Assembly (NCBI RefSeq): GCF_031755915.1
Contig: NC_083387.1
Coordinates: forward strand, 25,670,501-25,734,500
From: Ziziphus jujuba
Taxonomy: Eukaryota > Streptophyta > Magnoliopsida > Rosales > Rhamnaceae
Reading direction: 5' to 3'
DNA: 64,000 nucleotides
Of this stretch, positions 47,304 to 58,204 are shown in pieces. The notes under the pieces are model-generated. The model made no database searches. It was not told the origin of the DNA and saw only the letters and a list, made by a program, of their open reading frames with translations. Every line of letters starts with the position of its first letter. Position 1 is the stretch's first letter. A program made the translations under genes and the position numbers.

Positions 47304-48978
47304 AAATTAAATAGTGTTACATGGTGTGCCTTTTTTTATTTTAATTTATAAATGCAGAATTTGAACTCATCATGATTACATACGAATTGTAAAGGAAAAC
47401 AATATTTGTATAATCGCCCATAAGCTAATAAGGGCAAGCTAAGCCATAAAAGAGCTTACAACGACGCTTAGTGGGCACTGAATAATGATTTGGAATGTCT
47501 AAAAACGTTATGGATAGAATTTTGTCTGTAAAGTATGAAAACGCTTCCATTGATCTAATAGCTTTTGAAAATTACAAATTTAAAGGTTTGGGAAAAAAAA
47601 AATGTGATTTCTTGAAAATCAATTACTTATGAGAAATTTGAATCCCTTTACTACAACAACCTTAGAGTTCATGAAATAAGCGAATAGAGAAATCAATTTT
47701 GAAAACTTTCAAGAAATATAATCCTTAAACTTTGACATAATTAATGTCAAATAGGTTTACGTATATGTTAGACTTTCTTATTACAAGTTTTTTTTTTATT
47801 ATTATTATTTACAAGGCTTTTCTTTTTTTATTTCTGTGTTTCAAATTAGGTGTAGGTATAATAGTTTATCAATAAAACTAATTTTACTTAAAAAAAATTT
47901 CAATAACAGGTAAACAAATTAATTAATCATATCTACGTTAATTGCAATAAAGAATCTATATATTTAAATTGCAATTACTTTTCTCGGAACAAAAGTTGAT
48001 ATAAATCAGTTGCTGAGCCACGTTATGCCTTGGCAGGCCATGGCCCCAGTGAGCATTTTCAATTTTTTAAAATAATAGATTAGACATACCTAATTAAACT
48101 GTTATTCTAGAAGAAGTATTAACTTAACTATAGTTAAGAAAAAATATTATTAACTTATCTATAAAATTTTTATTCTTTTAATATTTCTTACTCCAACTTT
48201 GAAAACTTTTTTACTTTTATTAATTTAAATTTTATATGTTAATTCATATTTGTAGACTAATTATTTTCTAAATGACAAGTATTTAGGTTCAATATATATT
48301 ATTTTAGTTAATTAGTTTTGGCAATTTATTAGTTTGAATTTGTTTGTTTTATTTTTTATTTTTCATTAGTTTACTTTCTTAATTTGATTCTTATTTTGCT
48401 TTTAGTATTTTATTTTGAGGAATATGTCCCATTTTGCTAGCTAAATACATTTTGTCTTTGTATTTCTATAATCAATCAATGAATAGAAACCATCTAAAAG
48501 TGAATTTTCTTTGAAGATGATCCAAAATTGTTTTAAAACTCTAATAACCAAAAAAAAAGATTGCTATTGAGTAAACTTTTTACCCCCTTAAGGTGCAAGC
48601 ACGTGCTTGAAACCGTCAAATGGCTTCCCCCAGTATACTTTCTTGGCTATGCCCAGATATAAACTAAATAAAAATATTTATCCATTTCCAACAGTTTCAA
48701 ACCAAAACTATAGATTTAAACCAGAAGATTACTTTAGACTATTATACAAATTAGTTAGTCATATCTTGACACCGATTAACTTCTTAGCCTCACCCCTGAT
48801 GGATAATTTTTATTCATCAATTTATAACTCTGGTGTCTTTGACAGTAATATATAATTTTGAAATTGAAGGATTTGAATTATGAAACATTAACCAGAGAAA
48901 GAAATAGTTTCATTAAATTGTCGTATAGTGATGTGTGACAAATTTGTAATATATATATATATATGTGTGTGTGTGTGT

Positions 48979-49400
48979 TTAGGGTCAAATACATTTAGAA
49001 GGCTTAAATTATTACACGTTTTGCACTTTATCTTCTAAATTATAAAAATGTTACGTTATCTTTTAAATTTTTATTTTTTTTTATCACTTTAATTCTATTA
49101 CACATTTTCAACGGATGAATTTTATGAAATTAGCAATACACAACCAATGTAACTATCTATATATTGGAAAAATTATTTTATTGAATTTTATCTTAGGCGG
49201 GTGTGTATGCTTAATTTTGCTAAATTTATTAAACAAAGTTGCAACACTAGATTAATGTGACAAAAACATAATACTTCAAGGGGTAATTAAATCAATTGAT
49301 TAATTTGAAGGGTAAAATGCAAAAAAATTAATTGTTAAGGATGACAAAGTGTAATAAAGCTTTATAATTTGAAAAAGGATTTAATAATCTTTGGTGTATA
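48979..49400. mobile_element. Second inverted-repeat, MITE-like element (tentative)
   Basis: The left part (AATTATTACACGTTTTGCACTTTATC) and the reverse complement of the right part (CTTTATTACACTTTGTCATCCTT, then GCATTTTACCCTTC) share the alternating TTACAC/GCACTT pattern, implying imperfect inverted arms. Non-coding; ends and target duplication not resolved. Confidence 0.35.
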
Positions 49401-51195
49401 ACCATTAAAATATAGGAAATATATGGTTTTAATAATGTAATTTAATTGGACAGTATTGATTGGACGAGAATAGGTTAGGTTTTGAACCAAACTATTTTAT
49501 GTAAAATCTAACTTAATTGGATAACTTGGCAGAGGTTTAGAATTCACTATTTCCTTGAACAGATGTATTTGAATCCCTCAATTTTGTTATTAAAAAAAAT
49601 ATGTATAATATTTAAAAAACAAGAATGTTGGAGGCATTAATTTTGTCAGTTTCAATTGTGTCCAAAGGACAAGGAAATAAGCCTAACATGGGTGAATATG
49701 CAAGCGTTAGTGGATCTTGTTTGGCTCGATGAGATTTGAATATATATACATACCGACCGTGTGTTTAATATCTTAGAATATATTCTGGAAAGTCAGATAA
49801 CAATTTTTTTTTTTTTAATGATGATTTTTATAATTCTATAGGTAGATAGATATTTTTTAAATGATGTTTTTTTTATAATAAAAGTGTATATAATATATAT
49901 ATATACATATATGTTTTCGGTGGATGATGAGATTTAATTATATGTTTGGTTGAGAGAGTAGGGCCATGCACTATTATTGCACACTCAGACAAACAAGAGG
50001 CTGGGAATTGAGAAGAGCCATGTCAAATTCATGGACCAACTTATTCTTCAATCTTTATCTACTTCAATTCACCAACCCACAAAACAATCCCCCACTATAC
50101 ATTTTAAAATATTGTATTAAATTTACTAAAAATACAATATTAAATTATACAATTAAATATAAATAAATGCATTTAGATTCTGATCAGTGATCAGGATCCC
50201 CTATTCCAATCACCCTTATGTACATGTCATGTCATGCATGATCAAATAAAGGTTCTTAGTTCTTGTTTTTCTTCTTCATTTTTGACTCGCTCCCCTACAT
50301 TGACTTTGACCGTTCTTTCTACATCTGACTTTTCGCCTCTTCCAAATGCACTGTCCATGGAGGCTTTGACCATTATTTGCTATCAATTATTGTTGCAAAC
50401 ACTAACAATGAATAAAATAAATACTTTGTTAACTTAAAAGAAATATAAACGTGAAACATGTAAGAAATTTTGGATCCCTATTTAAAAGTAAACAATTGAC
50501 TTTTTTTAGTATGATATTACAGGTTTCTTAAGTTGTCTCATGGTAATTATTCTACCAATGCATGTACCTAAACCTTACAAACGAAAGGATATATATATAT
50601 ATTTTTTTGGTAGATTACAAAAGAAAGTAAATTTATCAGAATACTGATGCGGTTGTCCCAACAAAATTAAAAAATATTATTTTTCTAATTTATCTAATAA
50701 TTTTGAAAAAAAATTAGTCATATAATTTTAATAAATGGGAGAGGAGATTTAATTTATCTATTTTTTAACTGAAAGAGAGAGGAGATTTTAGTGCTAGACC
50801 TTATCGAACCAAAATGTAAAAACGATCATTTATAGCCATTATCATCTAAAGTTGTTATAATTAATAAATAATTGCACAGTTGAACTTGGTATACATAAAA
50901 AATGCACTGCTGAAAAAGGAAAATTGTCATTATTCTTTAAATTGAAGAAAAAAAAACAAATATATAAGGTAAATTATAAGTTTTCAATTTATTATTTTAA
51001 ATATTATTTTTATTTTTTATTCAAAACTATTAAAATTAACTAATAAAAAGATATTTGAATTTTTTTAATAAATATAAAAAATTCAAAAAATTAACATTGA
51101 TTTTTTTTTTAAAAAAATACGTGATTTAAATAAGCAAAACTGATGAAATTACCCATTATATAATCTCTGTTAGAATAAGCAAGCCCACATTCACC

Positions 51196-51196
<1 letters not shown>

Positions 51197-51236
<40 letters not shown>
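51197..51236 (+). repeat. 40-base poly-A tract
   Basis: Forty consecutive A residues. There is no recognisable retroelement body immediately upstream, so it need not be a retroposition tail. Confidence 0.9.
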
Positions 51237-51240
<4 letters not shown>

Positions 51241-51967
51241 AACAAACAAAAAAACAAAAGAATTAGTAACCCCACATATTCAGTTTTGATTAAAAATGGA
51301 CAGCGTATCCATTAACAAATCAAAATGGGTCCCTTTATTGATTTGACAAGTCGATACATCTTCACCTCATTCTTTCCTTTCACGGCCAGGATTTATTATT
51401 ATTATTATTGTTTTTTTCCATGACTTGGAGTTTGCCCATCTTTATTTCCATAACCTTTTTAGTCCTGCTCTAACAAAAATGAGTGGTCGCAAGTTCATTT
51501 GTCTCACACGTTAGTTTATTTTTTCTCGGTCGAAGCACGTCGGTTTACTTTCAAAGGTAAGATAATATTTTGGGTGAGAAAAACTTACATGTAAAAGTTA
51601 TCCAAACAAATAATGAGTATGAAATAAAATCTATTTTATTTAACAAATATATATTTTTTATTATTATTGTTTTTTAAATTTTATTTTTTGAATACAAATT
51701 TAATAATTATGAAAAATATATTTTAATTTAATAAAATAAAATAAAATTTATTTGTGTCTAATTATCCTAACAAATAGTTAAATATACTGAAACAATTTAT
51801 AAATTTATACACTATAAAAATATTGTATGTGAATCTTATAAGGTAATTATTTTACCATTTTATGTAATTATTTTTAAATGTTTGTAAATAACTAGTTGAC
51901 TTGTATTAGATTATCCATCTAATGATTATATTTAGTATTTTTTTGGTTTGAATAAAGTTAGACAAAG

Positions 51968-52078
51968 AGATTCTTCCTTTTATTGCCCTTTAACAATCCA
52001 TGTTGGTGAGAAAAACTAATCGGATTCTTCCTTTTATTGCCCCTTAGCAATTCATATTCATGGAAAAAACTAATGGGT
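51968..52078 (+). repeat. ~54-bp tandem duplication
   Basis: GATTCTTCCTTTTATTGCCC followed by TTTAACAATCCAT or CTTAGCAATTCAT and GAAAAAACTAAT/GAGAAAAACTAAT occurs twice head to tail. Confidence 0.8.
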
Positions 52079-52794
52079 CCGTTTGGGATTTGATTATAGA
52101 GAACGTATTTGACTGCTTCTATCTTGATTATTCAATAATTTTAATGTTCACAAAAATTATTTGAAAAGCAGATTAAGCTATTTTGAAAATTTGGTTATTT
52201 CATAATCAAGATAAACAGTTTTAAATTTTCAAAATATCTATCATTAATCATCAAAATTACAATTTTATTATTAATAACATTTATTTTTATTTTCCTTTTA
52301 AAACCAAAGTTGTCAAAGAATATGATGTTGTACAATTAACCAACATAAGTTCATGAAACTCCTCCAACCACGATGAAGTGGCTAAGTTTTGATGGTCAAG
52401 CACCTTTATTGATGTCTAAAGAGCATGAGTTGGAGTTATTTGGATAGATAGTCTAAGAGCTAATAGAAAAAAGAAAAAAAAGAGAAAAAAGGAAACTCTT
52501 CCAACGACTATCCTAATCCTCCCATAGCATTTTGTTGACATAATTGCATCCAATTGACATAATGGATTCCTTTTTTACCACTAAAATTGCCCCTTCAAAA
52601 TCGACCCATTAAACTATGAAGACTATTAAGCAAAGGAGTTTAAAGCAACTCATCGAATAGGTTGGGATTGACTGCTTTAATAAATATTAGACAACATTCA
52701 TTCCACCCATTTAATTTTCGCCAAACTCGTTCAGCCAAAGAAAAACAAAAAAAAGTTTTTGCCAAACTCCATCCCTCATTGGACAGCGTAGGCT

Positions 52795-54010
52795 TGACGG
52801 TAATCAAATTTTTTTGGCAATTTTAGAACTTTTTTTGAACTTTATGCAGATTTTGCTGTTTAGGATCATTGATGAATGTATATTTTGTATGTTGTTGCAC
52901 GAAACACACATTAGAGGACTTGTGGGAGTCAAAAAATTTGTCAAGTGTAATTACTGAAGGACCTTCAATAATTATCAATAAAACTTTCGATAATTTTTAC
53001 AGCAAGGACAATTTGATTACCGATGATTTCATCGGTAATTACCTAAGGTCCTACGGTAATCAAATTTTTTGGGCAATTTTAGAACTTTTTCCGAACTTTA
53101 TGGAGATTTTGCTGTTTAGGATCATTGATTAATGTATATTTTGCATGTTGTTGCACAAAACACATATTAGGGGACTTGTGGGAGTCAAAAAATTTGTCAA
53201 CTGTAATTACCGAAGGGCCTTCGGTAATTTTTCCAGCAAGGGTAATTTGATTACCGATGATTTCATTGGTAATTACAAAAGATCCTACGGTAATCAAATT
53301 TTTTTGGCAATTTTAGAACTTTTTCCGAACTTTATGGGGATTTTGCTGTTTAGGATCATTGTTGAATGTATATTTTGCATGTTGTTGCACAAGACACACA
53401 TTAGGGGACTTGTGGAAGTCAAAAAATTTGTCAACTGTAATTACCGAAGGCCATTCAATAATTACCGATAAAACCTTTGGTAATTTTTCCAGCAAAGGCA
53501 ATTTGATTACCGATGGTTTCATTGGTAATTATCGAAGGCCCTACGATAATCAATTTTTTTTGGCAATTTTAGAACTTTTTCCGAACTCTATGGGGATTTT
53601 GCAGTTTAGGATCATTGATGAACATATATTTTGCATGTTGTTGCACGAAACATACATTAGGGGACTTGTGGGAGTCAAAAAATTTGTCAACTGTAATTAC
53701 CCAAGGGTCTTCTGTAATTACAGATGAAACCTTCGATAATTTTTCTAACAAGGGCAATTTGATTACCGATGGTTTCATTGATAATTACCGAAGGTCCTAC
53801 GATAATCAAATTTTTTTGGCAATTTTAAAACTTTTTTCGAACTTTATGGGGATTTTACTATTTAGGATCATTGATGAATGTATATTTTGCATGTTGTTGC
53901 ACAAAACACATATTAGGAGACTTATGGGAGTCACAAAATTTGTCAACTGTAATTACCGAAAGGCCTTCGGTAATTACCGATGAAACCGTCAGCATCGGTA
54001 ATTACCAATG
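52795..54010 (+). repeat. ~256-bp tandem array, five copies, hairpin-rich
   Basis: Units begin at the CGGTAATCAAATTTTTTTGG phrase near 52798, 53054, 53289, 53545 and 53801. Spacings are about 256, 235, 256 and 256 bp, with a ~21-bp deletion in one unit. Each monomer contains TTTAGGATCATTGATGAATG, GCATGTTGTTGCAC and GTCAAAAAATTTGTCAACTG, then palindromic words such as ATTACCGATGA-TT-TCATCGGTAAT (about 53018-53041) and ATTACCGAAGG-G-CCTTCGGTAAT (about 53203-53230). Related ACCGA/TCGGT words continue to about 54290. Because 256 is not a multiple of three, the ~122-codon frames seen in successive copies shift between frames and are not evidence of coding. The structure resembles subterminal arrays of plant CACTA transposons, but no CACTA terminus was found. 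Confidence 0.92.
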
Positions 54011-54600
54011 CACCATCCGTATTCATTTTATTTTTAAATGTTTTCACTTCTTAAGGTCTATTTCTCTCTTATTTGGTTTCGGATAAACACTATTTAAATG
54101 TTTTCACTTCTTAATGTCTTTATTTCTTTTATTTTGTCAACGGTTATCATTAATAAAGCTAGATTTAACACATTATTGGTAGAAACACACACTATCGAAG
54201 CTGTCGGATAGAATTGTGGTGATTCTTTTGCGACGGTGAACAAACGTCAATTACCAACGATGCATCGGTAATTACCATTGGGCATTAATAGCATCCTTGT
54301 AACAGTAAGAAACTTACAAAATACTGAACACAGAATGATATTTTACCAACACAATACGATAGATGACTCATAAAAAGGAGAAACGCAAATCTAAAAGAGA
54401 TTGGAAGAAGCTTTCAAGCTGGGAATAGTCTCCAATCTAAAACTAACTAAATTTTAATGCATACCATTCAAACAATTGTTAAATCTGTAAATCCAAGAGA
54501 ATCCTTCACTTGCACGGATAACTTTTGTTTTCTAGGATTCGCAACAAGCATATGAAAATCCTGCCAGCAAGCATATATATATATATATATATATATAAAC
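54011..54600. other. Degraded continuation of the hairpin array
   Basis: TTTAAATGTTTTCACTTCTTAA is repeated at about 54034 and 54092. ATGCATCGGTAATTACCATT at about 54260 is a last array-like word. A (TA)n run closes the stretch at 54573-54597. No gene was seen. Confidence 0.5.
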
Positions 54601-54604
54601 ATAT

Positions 54605-55125
54605 ATGATCATTTAGAAAAACTTTTACAACTTCATTTGAACACAGATGTCGAAGCAGAATTGAACCATGAATGGAAGACTTGACTCACAATCAATGCAA
54701 TACTAACATTTCTCAACTGCATTGAACCATGAATGGTTAGCTTGCATATCTCTTCAACGAAAGTATCAATTCCACCCACCATGCATCCTTTAAAAGGTGC
54801 AACATGACTCATCCGCATGAAAGTTCTATTCCATGGACACAAATCTTTTAAATTTCTCATTTCTTGACATTGGCACATCACCATCTGCTGGAACTCAAGC
54901 AAGTTCACACGATCTAACTGAGCATTGACTTGTAGTCTCCTCAGAGTTTGCTCAAGCTTCATCAGCACTTCCTGCTCTTGTAATAGTTGTGTTGTAGCAG
55001 CGACAAATCGTTTCATTTTCTTCACTTTCCTCTCCATTTTTTTCAATCTATATTCCTAGCCAAACCACTAAAACCATTCTGAATAGGATCATTACAAAAT
55101 TGTTCAAGACGGTGATAAACAGGAT
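54605..55125 (-). pseudogene. PSK SIMULATOR / DUF668-type gene fragment
   Basis: Minus-strand reading gives YHRLEQFCNDPIQNGF, then after a one-base deletion and a Trp-to-TAG change EYRLKKMERKVKKMKRFVAA, LLQEQEVLMKLEQTLRRLQ, LLEFQQMVMCQCQEMRNLKD and WNRTF. It then jumps to MRMSHVAPFKGCMVGG and KLTIHGSMQLRNV. These match the central region of plant proteins with DUF3475 and DUF668 (PSK SIMULATOR type), linked to peptide-hormone growth control. The expected segment between WNRT(F/Y) and RMSHVAPFKGCM, containing the conserved RLLARSLFTI block, is missing, so an internal deletion is likely. A 137-codon frame survives. Both ends of the family protein are absent. Confidence 0.82.
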
Positions 55126-55543
55126 TGGCACACTTCCCATGTATGCACAATCATACAAAGAAACCAAAAGATATTACGTGTTATTGTTTACATTTAGATG
55201 GAAATTTCAATTTTTAAATAAAGAGAAGCACTAAAACAAAAAGTTAACATCACACTGGTAGAACATATTCATAAATGAATCAATGAAACCAAGTTGGCCA
55301 GGAAGAGTTTCCAATAACCTACTAAACGAGTGGCTAATATTGATTTAGATTTCCCATTTTCAAAAGAAAAAGTCAAAAAGTAGTTTTAAATTCTCCAAGA
55401 TTCTTCATATCCTATCACCATTAATGCAAGTACCTTAGACATTTTTTAACGCAAGAAGAATTACATGTATCATGCAATCATATTAATCCAATCAAACAAC
55501 CAATATCAACCAGGAAGACCAGATTGTTTATACTTTTATGTAC

Positions 55544-56286
55544 CTTCCAAATCTAGTTCCTTGATCTTTTCTAATAGTGGAACAACAGGCTCCATGACAA
55601 TATAGATAGCAACCTTTGTCGCATTACTATGAAAAGTTTTAGTCTCCATACTATAAAGGAATGATAAAATATTTGGATGTTTGACCTGAAAAGAACAAAC
55701 GTGACTTTTTTATACTAGTAGGTATCGCAGAAAAATTCCTTTACAGAAGGCTAGTAACAGAAGGATAAAGTAGCTAGATAGGGAAACAAAACATGTATTA
55801 AAGCTTTAGAAAAATAGGCATACTATCAAACAAAATCTATGGACTCTGGAAAAACAACCATGTTGAGTTAATACTTGATAAAACTAAAAATTTAAACATT
55901 TTGTTACAAAAATATTACACTTAAATTTTATCAGATTATTGGATTTCAAATTTCAGGGATGTGAGAATCTTTCATATCAATTCCCTCTTTGATTTTGATA
56001 GGTGTATGTGACAAGAAAATCCATAATGCATGAATCCGCTAATATCTAAATTCAAAAAAGTAGCAATCAAAATATTGAAAATTGCAAAGAGAAGGATATT
56101 TAAACCAATCCAAGAAACCAAAGAGAATAGGAACTTTCTCAAGAAAAATACTAACCACATCAAAGAGTAAAACAGATGAGAACTTATAGTTCTGAGGCGC
56201 TTTACACCATTACGACCAGCAGCTAAATGTCCATCCTGGGCATTACTTCCAAAAAGAGAAAATATACATACAATAGATCCATCATC
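55544..56286 (-). pseudogene. SCY1-like (N-terminal kinase-like) gene fragment, two exons
   Basis: Minus strand. An acceptor at 56287 opens DDGSIVCIFSLFGSNAQDGH then LAAGRNGVKRLRTI (56286 to about 56190). An intron follows, and a second exon 55685-55544 reads VKHPNILSFLYSMETKTFHS, VAIYIVMEPVVPLLEKIKEL and DLEG, with donor GTACAT. This is the N-lobe of SCYL1-type pseudokinases, Golgi/trafficking scaffolds. Both exons are open, but the first exon of the family (MFKFLKGVV-type) and everything beyond the N-lobe are missing from the neighbourhood. It is a fragment on the same strand as the PSK SIMULATOR-like fragment, 420 bp away. Confidence 0.82.
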
Positions 56287-56844
56287 CTAAAATACCAATT
56301 AAAAGTATATCAACATATCATGTATTTATATATGATAAAATTTTCGTAGATTAGAGAAACTAAAGATTGAAATTCGTAATTGACGTATAGGAAATAGCCA
56401 ATAATAAGATCTTAGGAAGATCTGAGCATATAGACACATCCAAGACTTTAACAAAACAGGTTATGCAATATCTTCACTACTAAAATTTTCTCTTCATTTG
56501 TATAAGCAAAAGCATTATATAAATTCCACCACACACATGCAACCCAATAAAACATATCAACAAATAGTTAAAATGCATATGATTTTGGCCCCAAATAATA
56601 AAACCCAAAAATAATAGCATTCTAAAAACAAGTTCAGTAATTAATAATTACTATATCCCATCTATAAGATCCATTAACTTTATATTTTCAATTGTAATAA
56701 TCAACAAAATTTCCAGAATAGCTAATAAAAACAAAAACAAAAGCAGACCCAAAAAACTGGATGGAACAAAAAGTAAAAAAAGATTTAAGGAGGCTGAATG
56801 ATCATCGTCACCTGATGAGGTTATTGTTTTAGTTGTCTTAGTGA

Positions 56845-57039
56845 GTCAGTGAGAAGCAGAGGAATGAGAAAAGTGGTGAGAAGAAGAAGAAGCAGAAGAA
56901 GAAGAGGAAGGAGGAGTTTGTTGTAGACCTGCTCGCCGACTCTGAGGCCAAGACCAAGAAGGGCATGGCAGAGCTGACTACTGAGCCTTGGATGCTTCCT
57001 CCACTCGCTCCTCCTCCTGAAGAACTCCGATTGTCCTAA
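56845..57039 (+). other. Open 64-codon plus-strand frame, possible terminal-exon fragment
   Basis: Between a TGA and a TAA lies an uninterrupted frame: a Lys-rich run (EKKKKQKKKRKEEF), then VVDLLADSEAKTKKGMAELT and TEPWMLPPLAPPPEELRLS. Base composition is much GC-richer than its surroundings, as in exons here. There is no start codon at its head, so it would be a 3' exon. On the minus strand the same DNA gives only MAKRFRTIGVLQEEERVEEA plus four residues before a stop. I do not recognise the protein; it may be another captured gene piece. Confidence 0.35.
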
Positions 57040-57239
57040 AACGCTTTGCCATTCTCTCTCACTTTCTCTTTCTCTTCTTCTTTGTGCTCTGTTTAGGGGA
57101 AAAATAGCGTAACCTTACATTTTCATTCTTCCTTTTCACATTTGAAAAGGGTAATATGGGGATATTTAAAAATAGAAGAGTAAAACAAAAAAGATTGGAA
57201 ACGGATGGGTAGTTTTCATTAAAGCCTTTAAAACAAGGG

Positions 57240-57422
57240 TATTGGGCCAAATTTCCCATATTTCAATTGTCTTTTTAGAATGTGGCTTTTTGGGACAGAA
57301 AACTGGGCCGTTAAATGTCATATTATAAACGGGTCGATCATTACTATGGGCCTATACATTTGAAACATGGGCTTGGACCAGCAGATCAATTCATTCCCCC
57401 AACATGGGCTTGGGCCTATACA
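57240..57422. promoter_or_regulatory. Cluster of TGGGCC/T (site II-like) words
   Basis: GGGCC or TGGGCY words occur at about 57245, 57305, 57350, 57370 and twice at about 57404-57416. Site II elements (TGGGCY) are typical of plant promoters for ribosomal and mitochondrial-protein genes. Here they stand upstream of the minus-strand ATG at 57052, whose frame is short, so the promoter may now be orphaned. Confidence 0.4.
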
Positions 57423-58130
57423 ACTCGATTTTATTTTATTTTATTTTATTCGTGTAGATGCTAATCAATGACAAATATGTGACAAACATTCGCCCATCTC
57501 TAATATTTAATATAACAATTTACCGTTATTTTATAAATAAAAACAAAGTAAACCTTAAAAAAATAAAATAAAATAGTGACGATTAAAAATGTAAATTTTT
57601 TGTAATCAATTATAATATCCAAGCTTTGACCGAAAAAATATATATATAATATCCAAGAATATCTACCCAAAAAAAGATAATGAAACCTTATGGATTGATA
57701 AACACATATTCAACAATAAACTTAACATACTAAACCGTGCATAAAATAATGAATGAGTTTTTATCATTTATGGTTAATTTATTTTATGTGTGTCTACAGC
57801 CCTGGCTGTGCATGTGGCCAGAAAGCCTGCTCTCCTTTCCAACCCAAAAACAATGGTTGATAATTCTCAAACACCCAAAAAAAAAAAAAAAAAAAAGAAA
57901 AAAAGGAAACAAACAAACAAACAAACATGAAAACAATAGGCACGGCTAAATCAAGCCTCAAACAGGATATAAAGAAAACAAAAACAGAAAAAAAAAAAAG
58001 CCAAAAAAAAGAAAAAAAACCATTGATTGATTTAAATTCCCTCCTCAACATGCCCACTTTGGCATTCTTCATTGGTCTTCATCGGGAGCTCCGCTCCTCT
58101 TTTGAAAGATAAAAAAGAAAAAAGAAAAAA
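57423..58130. other. Intergenic spacer and DIT1 upstream region
   Basis: Contains (TTTTA)n at 57428-57450, poly-A at 57878-57905 and (AAAC)n at 57908-57926. The last ~100 bases before the DIT1 ATG are CT-rich (TTCTCTCTCCAATTCCC), like a plant leader. Confidence 0.5.
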
Positions 58131-58204
58131 AAAAGGCTCTCCTTCTTCTTGCAGATCTCCATTTCAGTTCAATTCACTCTGTTTCTCTCTCCAATTCCCT
58201 AACA

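Larger units (their letters stand above)
46481..52785. other. AT-rich spacer with two inverted-repeat elements
   Basis: A 6.3 kb stretch without a recognised gene. It holds inverted-repeat elements at 46884-47303 and 48979-49400, a 40-base poly-A at 51197-51236 and a small tandem duplication at 51968-52078. Text at about 48010-48050 and 48600-48650 (GGCCATGGCCCC, CTTGGCTATGCCCAG) resembles decayed transposon 3' ends, but I could not assign a family. Short frames at 48607 and 50234 show no domain. Confidence 0.5.

Noticed and set aside
52076..52230. GGGTCCGTTTGGGATT, a typical MITE-like terminus, followed by an inverted pair around TATCTTGATTATT
   Set aside because: The matching opposite terminus was not found, so only a weak hairpin remains.
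53145..53983. Series of similar ~122-codon frames within the tandem array
   Set aside because: The repeat period (256) is not a multiple of three, frames overlap from one copy into the next, and there is no known domain. The similarity is due to DNA repetition.
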